In this document: piece after piece, positions 21,442 to 30,332 of the stretch
Position numbering within the stretch: the first letter of the stretch is position 1
Layout of the letters: each line of letters starts with the position of its first letter
Origin: Chloroflexi bacterium UBA5189
GTDB taxonomy: Bacteria; Chloroflexota; Limnocylindria; Limnocylindrales; CSP1-4
Length of the DNA stretch: 30,332 nucleotides
Assembly (NCBI GenBank): GCA_002413045.1
Contig: DHWF01000038.1
Span: forward strand, 32,672 to 63,003
Direction of reading: 5' to 3'
Notes under the pieces: model-generated
What the model was told of the DNA's origin: nothing
Databases searched by the model: none
The model's input: the letters and a program-made list of their open reading frames with translations, nothing else
Translations under genes and position numbers: made by a program

Positions 21442-21974
21442 CGGCGAACGGCCTCGAGGGCGCGGCGCGCCTGCGCGAGATGGATCCGGTCGTGGCCGGC
21501 GAGCATCCGGAACATGAGGTCGTAGCTCTCGTCGCCGCGCTCCCGATGGACCGCGACCCGCGCGCGACCCGCCTCGCTGGACGCCAGCCAGAGCGCGACG
21601 TTGCCGGCCCGAAGCAGGGCGTACTGCCCGAGGAGCGCCTCGGGATCGTCGTCGTCGCCGTGGAGCGTGTCGACCCACAGGTCCTGGTCGTAGCCGATCA
21701 GCTCCGGCCGATCGTGGGCGAGCACCCAGCGGTAGCGGCCGGCCATGACCAGCTCGGCGTCGGCGATGTGGGCGAGGCAGAGCAGCACCGACCACTCCCG
21801 TGGCTCGGGCCGCGTTCGAAGGTGGATGCCCGCCTCCTCGACCAGCGCCCGCGCGTTCGCCGGCCCGACCGATTGGACCTCGGCCGGATCGTCGTCGCCC
21901 AGGGCTGCGAGGAGGGACTGCTGGTAGGCCTTCGCCTGGGCGAGCGGGTCGGGTGCGGTCTGCATGCCGGTCAT
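21438..21974 (-). CDS. DinB-like / DUF664-type metal-dependent protein
   Basis: A 178-residue four-helix-bundle protein of the DinB superfamily, which includes bacillithiol- or mycothiol-type thiol transferases and many uncharacterised proteins. The metal-binding histidine triad is visible: His69 in LAHIADAE and His161 and His165 in AGHDRIHLAQ (HxxxH). Other family-like parts are REWSVLLCLAHI, IGYDQDLW and HRERGDESYDLMFRMLAGH. There is no signal peptide, so it is cytosolic. ATG 21974 overlaps the ligA TGA (ATGA), indicating translational coupling; ATG 21965 is an alternative. Reaction unknown. Its stop overlaps that of the convergent acetyltransferase gene. Confidence 0.85.
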   Translation of the reverse strand: MTGMQTAPDPLAQAKAYQQSLLAALGDDDPAEVQSVGPANARALVEEAGIHLRTRPEPREWSVLLCLAHIADAELVMAGRYRWVLAHDRPELIGYDQDLWVDTLHGDDDDPEALLGQYALLRAGNVALWLASSEAGRARVAVHRERGDESYDLMFRMLAGHDRIHLAQARRALEAVRR

Positions 21975-24118
21975 TCTCCCCCTTCGAGCAGCTCTCGGAA
22001 GCCGTGCGCGTCGAGGACCCGAACGCCGAGCTCCTCCGCCTTGGCCAGCTTGGAGCCGGCGCCCGGTCCGGCGACGACGTAGTCGGTCTTCTTCGAGACC
22101 GAGCCGCCCGGCTTGCCACCGGCTGCGCGCACCGCGGCCTCGGCCTCTTCGCGGCTGAAGCCTTCGATCGTGCCGGTCACGACGACCGTCTTGCCGGCGA
22201 GCGGACCCTCGGCAAGGGCCGCCCGGGGCACCGGCTGCTCGACCTCGACGCCCGCATCCGCGAGGTCCTCGAGGACGCCCTTGCCCGGTCCGTCGGATCG
22301 GAAGTACGCGGACAGCGACGCGGCGAGCGTCGGCCCGACGCCGTCGAGCGCCTCGAACGCCTCCGGATGCTCGGTCGCGGTTGTCTCGAGCAGGGCCGCC
22401 GCCCGCTCGAGCCAGGGGTCGGGCCCGTCCGGGACCGCGCCGGCGAGCCAGTGGGACAGCTCGATCGCGGTCGTCCAGCCCACCTGCGGGATGCCGAGGG
22501 ACGCGATGACCCGCTCGAGCGGCCGGCGGCGCACCTTTTGGATCGCCGCGTGCAGGTTCTCGGCGCTCTTGCGCGCGAACCGGTCCAGCGACTCGAGGTC
22601 CTCGACCGTCAGCCGGAAGAAGTCGCCGCGGCGCTTGACCATCCCCCGCTCGAGCAGTTGCGACAGGACCGCCCAGCCGAGGCCGTCGATATCCATCCCG
22701 CCGGCGAAGTAGCCGAACTCCTGGCCGACGCGGGCCGGGCACGCGAGATTCGCGCAGTAGTGCCGGACCGCGCCCTCGTCGCGCACGACCGGCTGGCCGC
22801 ACACGGGGCAGGCGGCGGGCATGTCCCATTCGCGCTCGTCGCCGGTGCGGCGGTCCACGATCGGCCCGACGACCTCCGGGATCACGTCGCCCGCCTTCTG
22901 CAGGATCACGTGGTCGCCGACCCGGATGTCCTTGCGCCGGATCTCGTCGAGGTTGTGGAGGGTCGCCCGCGCGACCGTGGAGCCGGCGACCTTGGTCGGG
23001 GTGAGGTGCGCCACCGGGGTGAGCGTCCCCGTCCGACCAACGTAGGCGACGATGTCCTCGACGACCGTCTCGACCTGCTCCGGCGGGTACTTGAACGCGA
23101 TCGCCCAGCGCGGGGCCCGGCTGACGATCCCGAGGCGCTCCTGCTGTTCGAAGCTGTCGACCTTGACCACGACGCCATCGGTCTCGTACGGCAGGCCGTG
23201 GCGCTTCTCGTGCCACGCCTCCGTGAATGTGATCACGCCCTCGATGTCGAGGCCGGCCTCCCGGTTCGGGTTGACCGTGAAGCCGAGGGCAAGGAGCCGA
23301 TCGAGCGCCTCCGATTGGCTGGCCAGCCGGAGCGGCGTCGATTCGTCCTCGATGACCTGGTACGACCACGTGCTGAGCTGGCGCGCGGCGGTCACGGCCG
23401 GGTCCTTCTGGCGCAGCGAGCCAGCGCCCGAGTTCCGCGGGTTTGCGTACTCCGGCAGGCCCAGCTCCGCGCGCTCGGCGTTGATCCGGGCGAACTCGCT
23501 CTTGGGCATGTAGACCTCGCCGCGAGCATCGAGCGAGACCGGCTCCGCGAGGCGAGCCGGCACGGTCTTGATCGTGCGCAGGTTGGCGGTGACGTCCTCG
23601 CCGGTCGTGCCGTCGCCGCGGGTGGCGCCCTGGACGAACCGGCCGCGCTCGTAGCGAAGCGAGATCGCCAGGCCGTCGATCTTCAGCTCGGCGACGTACC
23701 GCAGGTCCGGTGCTGGCTCGGGGGCCGCCGGCAGCGCGAGGCCGCGTCGGACCCGCGCGTCGAATGCCCGCAGCTCGTCGTGGCTGAACGCGTTCGAGAG
23801 CGACAGCATCATCCGGCGGTGGCGGACCTCGTCGAACGTCCCGGCGAGCTGCGCGCCCACCCGCTGTGTCGGCGAGTCCGGCGTCACGAGGGCCGGGAAC
23901 GCCGCCTCGAGGGCGACGAGCCGGCGGAAGCGCTGGTCGTACTCGGCGTCGGTCAGGATCGGCGCGTCGGACTCGTAGTAGGCCTTGTTGGCGGCCTCGA
24001 TCTGTGCGGCAAGGTCCGCGTGGCGCGCCGTTGCCTCAACCTCCGGGAGCGCTGCCGCTTCGGCGATCAGCGCCGGATCGACCGGCAGGCCATCGAGTCC
24101 GAGCGCCGTCTCATCCAT
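21971..24118 (-). CDS. ligA: NAD+-dependent DNA ligase LigA
   Basis: A 715-residue NAD+-dependent ligase that seals 3'-OH/5'-phosphate nicks in replication and repair. Domain order is complete. Domain Ia binds NMN (NKAYYESDAPILTDAEYD, 44-61). The adenylation domain has the nucleophile Lys146 in ELKIDG and RGDGTTGEDVTAN. These are followed by the OB-fold, a Cys4 zinc finger (CPVCGQP and CANLACP), a helix-hairpin-helix domain (DIDGLGWAVLSQLLERG and DGVGPTLAASLSAYF) and a C-terminal BRCT domain (GKTVVVTGTIEGFSREEAE, AAGGKPGGSVSKKTDYVV). It is slightly longer than E. coli LigA (671). ATG 24118 has no Shine-Dalgarno but has a TATCCT -10 eight bases upstream, so it can be transcribed independently of the oxidase gene. 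It is coupled to the DinB-like gene. Confidence 0.97.
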   Translation of the reverse strand: MDETALGLDGLPVDPALIAEAAALPEVEATARHADLAAQIEAANKAYYESDAPILTDAEYDQRFRRLVALEAAFPALVTPDSPTQRVGAQLAGTFDEVRHRRMMLSLSNAFSHDELRAFDARVRRGLALPAAPEPAPDLRYVAELKIDGLAISLRYERGRFVQGATRGDGTTGEDVTANLRTIKTVPARLAEPVSLDARGEVYMPKSEFARINAERAELGLPEYANPRNSGAGSLRQKDPAVTAARQLSTWSYQVIEDESTPLRLASQSEALDRLLALGFTVNPNREAGLDIEGVITFTEAWHEKRHGLPYETDGVVVKVDSFEQQERLGIVSRAPRWAIAFKYPPEQVETVVEDIVAYVGRTGTLTPVAHLTPTKVAGSTVARATLHNLDEIRRKDIRVGDHVILQKAGDVIPEVVGPIVDRRTGDEREWDMPAACPVCGQPVVRDEGAVRHYCANLACPARVGQEFGYFAGGMDIDGLGWAVLSQLLERGMVKRRGDFFRLTVEDLESLDRFARKSAENLHAAIQKVRRRPLERVIASLGIPQVGWTTAIELSHWLAGAVPDGPDPWLERAAALLETTATEHPEAFEALDGVGPTLAASLSAYFRSDGPGKGVLEDLADAGVEVEQPVPRAALAEGPLAGKTVVVTGTIEGFSREEAEAAVRAAGGKPGGSVSKKTDYVVAGPGAGSKLAKAEELGVRVLDAHGFRELLEGGE

Positions 24119-24125
24119 CGCCCCG

Positions 24126-24131
24126 AGGATA
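24126..24131 (-). promoter_or_regulatory. Putative -10 element of ligA, leaderless
   Basis: TATCCT on the minus strand ends eight bases before the ligA ATG, inside the 29-base gap after the oxidase stop. No Shine-Dalgarno is present. This fits a near-leaderless ligA transcript. Confidence 0.45.
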
Positions 24132-24147
24132 CGGTGACTCGAGACGC

Positions 24148-25244
24148 CTAGGCGAGCAGGTCGCTGTCGACGTCCGCGAACGAGGTGCAGCCGAGCAGCG
24201 GCAGCGCCAGGTCGAGCTCGCCGCGCAGGATCGCCGCCGCGTGCTCCACGCCTGCCCGGCCGGCCGCGGCGAGCGCCCAGTAGAAGGGTCGGCCGACGAG
24301 CACACCGGTCGCGCCGAGCGCGAGCGCCGTGATGACATCGAGGCCCCGGCGAATCCCGCCGTCGGCCCAGACCTCGCAGCCGTGATCGACGGCCTCGACG
24401 ATCTCGCCGAGCACATCCGCGCTCGTGGCCGATCGATCGAGCTGGCGCCCGCCGTGATTCGAGACGACGATCCCGGCGACGCCCGCCTCGACGGCGAGCC
24501 GCGCATCGGCCGGCGACAGGATGCCCTTGAGGACGAGCGGCAGCGACGACCAGGACCTGATCTCGGCGATGGAGTCCCAGGTGAGGCCCGCGCCGCGCTG
24601 GAGCTCCAGCGCGCCGTAGCGATTCGGCTCACCCGGTCCGCCGTCATCCATGTGCGGCATCGCCGGCAGCGCGAACCCGGAGCGCCGATCGCGCTCGCGG
24701 AAGCCGAGCACGGGGAGGTCGACGGTCAGCACGATCGCGCGATAGCCGCTCGCCGCGGCGCGCTCCACGAGTGTTCGGCTGTAGTCCAGGCTGTGCACGA
24801 CGTACAGTTGGAACCAGCGCTCGGCGTGTGGCGCCGCCTTCGCCACTTCCTCCATCGTCATCGACGACGAGGTCGAGAGGCAGAACGGGATCCCGGCCGC
24901 CGCCGCACCCGCGAGCATCTCCGCCTCGGCGCCGGGATGGGCCATCGCCTGCGCAGCCATTGGGGCGATGGCGATCGGCAGCGCCGCGGGCCTGCCGAGG
25001 AAATTGCCGGACAGGTCGAGCTCCCGGACGTCGCGCAGCACCCGCGGCACGAACCGGAACTGCCGCCACGCCTCGACACTCTCGGCCAGCGTGATCTCGT
25101 CCCACGCCCCGCCCGCGACGTAGTCGAACGCCGGCCCGTGCATCCGCTCCAGCGCCAGCGGCTCGAAGTCGAACAGGTTCACGACCCCGTCGAGGTCGAC
25201 TGGAGCCGTGCCCGCGACGGGCTTGCCGGCCGTCTCGTCGGCGC

Positions 25245-25248
<4 letters not shown>
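24148..25248 (-). CDS. FMN-dependent alpha-hydroxy-acid oxidase/dehydrogenase
   Basis: A 366-residue TIM-barrel flavoprotein of the glycolate oxidase / lactate oxidase / L-lactate dehydrogenase family, oxidising an L-2-hydroxy acid to the 2-oxo acid. The family residues are all visible: Tyr43 region FDYVAGGAWDE, PIAIAPM (FMN), STSS, QLYV (Tyr149), TVDLPV (Asp177), LKGI (Lys241), and the catalytic SNHGGRQLD with His265 and Arg268. The FMN-phosphate segment is ADGGIRRGLDVITALALGA with VGRPF. Family membership is certain; whether oxygen or the respiratory chain is the acceptor, and whether lactate or glycolate is the substrate, is not decidable here. The ATG overlaps the pcrA stop (ATGA), an unexpected operon partner, and ligA follows after 29 bases. 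Confidence 0.93.
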
Positions 25249-28001
<2,753 letters not shown>

Positions 28002-28007
28002 GTTCGA

Positions 28008-28013
28008 ATTGTA
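28008..28013 (-). promoter_or_regulatory. Putative -10 element of pcrA, leaderless
   Basis: TACAAT on the minus strand (5/6 match) ends seven bases before the GTG of pcrA, in the 48-base gap after corA. No Shine-Dalgarno lies between. Good candidate for a leaderless transcript. Confidence 0.5.
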
Positions 28014-28049
28014 GTCGCCCGCCCTGCACCGTCGGTCACCCGGCGATGC

Positions 28050-29042
28050 CTAGATCCAGCCGCGCACGCGTGCGACGAGGAAGATGGCCAGCTCCAGGAC
28101 GACCACCGCGCCGAGGATGAGCCAGAACGCCGTCGGGTCCTTGTCCGGGAACGGGACGAGCACGTTCATGCCGAGGAATCCCGCGGTGAGGCTCGCGGGG
28201 ATGGCCATCACGGTGGCGACGGTGAGCACGCGGACGACATCGTTCGTGCGCTGTGCCGTGCGGGTCATGAGGATGTCGAAGGAGGCCACCGCTGCCTCAC
28301 GCGTCGCCTCGAGCGAACTTAGGGCTGCCGTGTACCTGTCAGCGATCTGCACGAACACGTCCGGATCCGCCGACGAGATCCCCCTGCCGAAGTCGCGCCC
28401 GCCGAGCGCGCCGAACAACTCCCGGTGGGCGGCGAGGAGGCGACGCAGCCGGCCGATCCGGCGACGAACGTCCACGAGGTGACTGAACAGGTCCGTCGGC
28501 TGGCGACGTCCGAGGGCCTTCGAGTCGAGCTCGTCGAGCTCGTCCTCGAGCCCGTCGATCGCGGCGTGGTAGGTCGTGATGACGGCATCCAGAAGCGCGG
28601 ACACGAATTCGGCAGAGTCCAGCTCACCGATGGTCGAGTCCGCCGCGATCCGTTTGTTTATCGCGCCGAGGAACTCGAGCGGCCTGACGTGGCTCGTGAT
28701 CACGACATTCGGCGCCGCGACGATGTCCAGCCAGGGCACCTCGCGCAGGTTGCCCGGATCCGGCTGCGCGGCGAGCCGCACGTGGAAGTGCTGTCCGTGC
28801 AGCTGGACCTCCGGCCGGTCGCCGCCCTCCTCGAGCGCCCGCTCCGTCGCGACGTCCAGCTCGAAGTGCTTTGCAAGCGCTCGAGACTGGTCCGGGTCGG
28901 TCTCGCCCGCTAGGTCGACCCACAGCAGCTGCCGCCCCGAGACCTTCGCCTTCAGGGCATCCTCGAAGCCGAGCGCGCGGTCCGTCCGATCCGAATCGAA
29001 CAACCGCACGCGAACGCCGTGAGCCGTCTCGTCGTGCGTCAT
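28050..29042 (-). CDS. CorA-family magnesium/divalent cation transporter
   Basis: A 330-residue CorA-type channel. A large cytoplasmic domain is followed by a long helical stalk (LLDAVITTYHAAIDGLEDELDELDSKALG region and on) and two C-terminal membrane helices. The signature GMN is at 291-293 (FLGMNVLVPFP), at the end of the pore helix, whose start is the hydrophobic stretch before it (VLTVATVMAIPASLTAGF). The second helix is WLILGAVVVLELAIFLVA. It ends in a basic RVRGWI. The loop after GMN lacks the usual acidic MPE-type sequence (VLVPFPDKDP), so cation selectivity is not assured. I chose ATG 29042 (MTHDETAHG), supported by a -10 eight bases upstream; the open frame upstream (12 codons) is basic and non-conserved. 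The gene stands between groEL and pcrA. Confidence 0.9.
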   Translation of the reverse strand: MTHDETAHGVRVRLFDSDRTDRALGFEDALKAKVSGRQLLWVDLAGETDPDQSRALAKHFELDVATERALEEGGDRPEVQLHGQHFHVRLAAQPDPGNLREVPWLDIVAAPNVVITSHVRPLEFLGAINKRIAADSTIGELDSAEFVSALLDAVITTYHAAIDGLEDELDELDSKALGRRQPTDLFSHLVDVRRRIGRLRRLLAAHRELFGALGGRDFGRGISSADPDVFVQIADRYTAALSSLEATREAAVASFDILMTRTAQRTNDVVRVLTVATVMAIPASLTAGFLGMNVLVPFPDKDPTAFWLILGAVVVLELAIFLVARVRGWI

Positions 29043-29049
29043 GCGCCGG

Positions 29050-29055
29050 ATTGTC
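29050..29055 (-). promoter_or_regulatory. Putative -10 element of corA, leaderless
   Basis: GACAAT on the minus strand (4/6 match) ends eight bases before ATG 29042, and no Shine-Dalgarno follows. It has the same geometry as the pcrA, ligA and gatC sites. Confidence 0.38.
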
Positions 29056-29143
29056 GCCGCACGGCGCTCGCCTCTCAACTCGAACCGCGCAGCACCGCGT
29101 CGAGATTTCGCGACAACATCAACGTCGTACCCCCGGAATCAAC

Positions 29144-29168
29144 GAGCCCGGGCCGATGGCCCGGGCTC
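29144..29168 (-). terminator. Hairpin terminator after groEL
   Basis: A perfect 11-bp stem (29144-29154 with 29158-29168) closes a 3-base loop. It begins 22 bases after the groEL stop. The RNA continues GUUGAUUCC, a short and imperfect U-rich tail. It should end most groEL transcripts before corA, which has its own promoter. The rest of the 148-base groEL-corA gap holds nothing else recognisable. Confidence 0.65.
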
Positions 29169-29190
29169 TTGGGTTGCGCTGAGGCTTGGA

Positions 29191-30332
29191 TTAGAAATCC
29201 ATGTCTCCGCCGCCGCCACCGTGGCCATGCCCACCGCCGGCGCCGGCTGCCTGCTTCTCGGGAAGGTCGGTGATGAGCGTCTCGGTGGTCAGGACCATCG
29301 CGGCGATCGAGGCGGCGTTCTGGAGGGCGGAGCGGGTCACCTTGGCGGCGTCCACGATGCCCTTCTTGAACATGTCGCCGTACTCGTTGGCCAGGGCGTC
29401 GTAGCCCTCGCCGGTCTTCATGCCGCGCACCTTGGACACGACGACCTCGCCGGACTGGCCGGCGTTGTCGGCGATCTGCCGGGCGGGGGCCTCGAGGGCC
29501 TTGCGCACGATGTCGACGCCGACCTGGGCGTCGCCTTCGAGCTTGAGCTTCTCGAGCACCGGGATGGCCTGCAGGAGGGTGGTGCCGCCGCCGGCGACGA
29601 TGCCCTCTTCGACGGCCGCGCGGGTCGTCGAGAGCGCGTCCTCGATGCGGTGCTTCTTCTCCTTGAGCTCGACCTCGGTCGCGGCCCCGACCTTGATCAC
29701 GGCCACGCCGCCGGCGAGCTTCGCGAGGCGCTCCTGGAGCTTCTCGCGGTCGTAGTCGGAGGTCGTGTCCTCGATCTGGGCCTTGATCTGGGTCATGCGG
29801 GCCTTGATCATGTCCGGCGAGCCTTCGCCGTCGACGATCGTCGTGTCGTCCTTGGTGGCGACGACGCGGCGGGCCTTGCCGAAGTCATCGGCGGTGACGG
29901 AGTCCAGCTTGCGCCCGATCTCCTCGCTGATGACGGTCCCGCCGGTCAGCGTGGCGATGTCGCGCAGCATCTCCTTGCGGCGATCGCCGAAGCCCGGGGC
30001 CTTGACGGCCAGGACGGAGATCGTGCCCTTGAGCTTGTTGACCACCAGCGTGGCCAGGGCCTCGCCGTCGACGTCCTCGGCGATGATCAGGACCGGCCGG
30101 CCCAGCTGGACGGCCTTCTCGAGCGCCGGCAGCATGTCCTGGATGCTCGAGATCTTCTTGTCCGTAATGACGATGACGGCGTTCTCGAGAACGGCCTCCA
30201 TCCGGTCGGGGTTGGTCACGAAGTACGCCGAGATATAGCCTCGGTCGAACTGCATGCCCTCGGTGTATTCCTTCTCGAGGCCGATCGACTGACCTTCCTC
30301 GACGGTGATGACACCGTCCTTGCCGACCTTGT
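29191..30332 (-). CDS. groL: Chaperonin GroEL (Hsp60), 5' end beyond the window
   Basis: The C-terminal 380 residues of a group I chaperonin, the ATP-driven folding chamber in the cytosol. The frame is open to the window edge, so this is a partial gene. Visible family landmarks are VGKDGVITVEEG, the apical-domain opening GMQFDRGYISAYFVTNPDRM, LIIAEDVDGEALATLVVNKL, VKAPGFGDRRKEMLRDIA, TTSDYDREKLQERLAKLAGGVAVIKVGAATEVE, VEEGIVAGGGTTLLQAI, and GEGYDALANEYGDMFKKGIVDAAKVTRSALQNAASIAAMVLTTE (conserved, with ATP-site Asp within IVDAAKV). The tail is Gly/His-rich and ends DMDF instead of the E. coli GGM repeats. A strong hairpin follows. The -10 and any heat-shock control elements are outside the window. 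Confidence 0.97.
   Translation of the reverse strand, partial: KVGKDGVITVEEGQSIGLEKEYTEGMQFDRGYISAYFVTNPDRMEAVLENAVIVITDKKISSIQDMLPALEKAVQLGRPVLIIAEDVDGEALATLVVNKLKGTISVLAVKAPGFGDRRKEMLRDIATLTGGTVISEEIGRKLDSVTADDFGKARRVVATKDDTTIVDGEGSPDMIKARMTQIKAQIEDTTSDYDREKLQERLAKLAGGVAVIKVGAATEVELKEKKHRIEDALSTTRAAVEEGIVAGGGTTLLQAIPVLEKLKLEGDAQVGVDIVRKALEAPARQIADNAGQSGEVVVSKVRGMKTGEGYDALANEYGDMFKKGIVDAAKVTRSALQNAASIAAMVLTTETLITDLPEKQAAGAGGGHGHGGGGGDMDF

Noticed and set aside
21800..24151. A 783-codon plus-strand open frame opposite ligA
   Set aside because: LigA motifs on the minus strand are complete; the plus frame is Arg/Asp/Val-rich noise.

Overview
This is a GC-rich bacterial chromosomal window (about 70% GC by eye) with dense coding, many 4-base ATGA/GTGA stop-start overlaps and frequent GTG starts. 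No rRNA, tRNA, insertion sequence, phage gene or CRISPR array was recognised. Gene content (class III cyclase/ATPase regulator, BmpA nucleoside importer, GatCAB, a single-domain membrane-anchored beta protein) and the -10-at-the-start-codon promoters suggest a high-GC Chloroflexota (Limnocylindria-like) or an actinobacterium-like lineage. I lean to Chloroflexota, but this is an inference without any database search.

Region 1 (1-8115) is a divergent nucleoside locus. Leftwards runs a nucleoside ABC importer: BmpA-type lipoprotein, an intercistronic hairpin, a double-NBD ATPase, permease 1, and the first 17 codons of permease 2 cut by the window edge. Rightwards run a CoA-binding protein, an E. 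coli-type cytidine deaminase, an unrecognised 251-residue protein, a PfkB-family kinase and a DeoD-type nucleoside phosphorylase. Together they read as uptake, deamination, phosphorolysis and phosphorylation of nucleosides.

Region 2 (8116-20571) is a ten-gene run on the minus strand. In transcription order it holds gatC, gatA, an SHMT-like PLP enzyme, a class I/II aminotransferase, a cyclase-NB-ARC-type regulator, a membrane-anchored hypothetical, a flavin amine oxidase, gatB, a two-helix membrane protein and a cystathionine-gamma-synthase-family enzyme. It combines tRNA-dependent amidation (Glu/Asp-tRNA amidotransferase) with amino-acid metabolism. Two of its PLP enzymes deviate at active-site positions.

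Region 3 (20593-29190) holds a tandem GNAT acetyltransferase on the plus strand. Then, on the minus strand and in transcription order, come corA, pcrA, an FMN-dependent alpha-hydroxy-acid oxidase, ligA and a DinB-like protein. This looks like the familiar pcrA-ligA pairing with an oxidase inserted. Region 4 (29191-30332) is the C-terminal two thirds of groEL, followed by a strong hairpin terminator.

The most distinctive sequence-level signal is promoter architecture. At least five operon-leading genes have a TANNNT-like -10 hexamer ending 7-9 bases before the start codon and no Shine-Dalgarno, as expected of leaderless transcription. Internal or second-class genes (bmpA, the 251-residue gene, the phosphorylase) carry good Shine-Dalgarno sequences instead.
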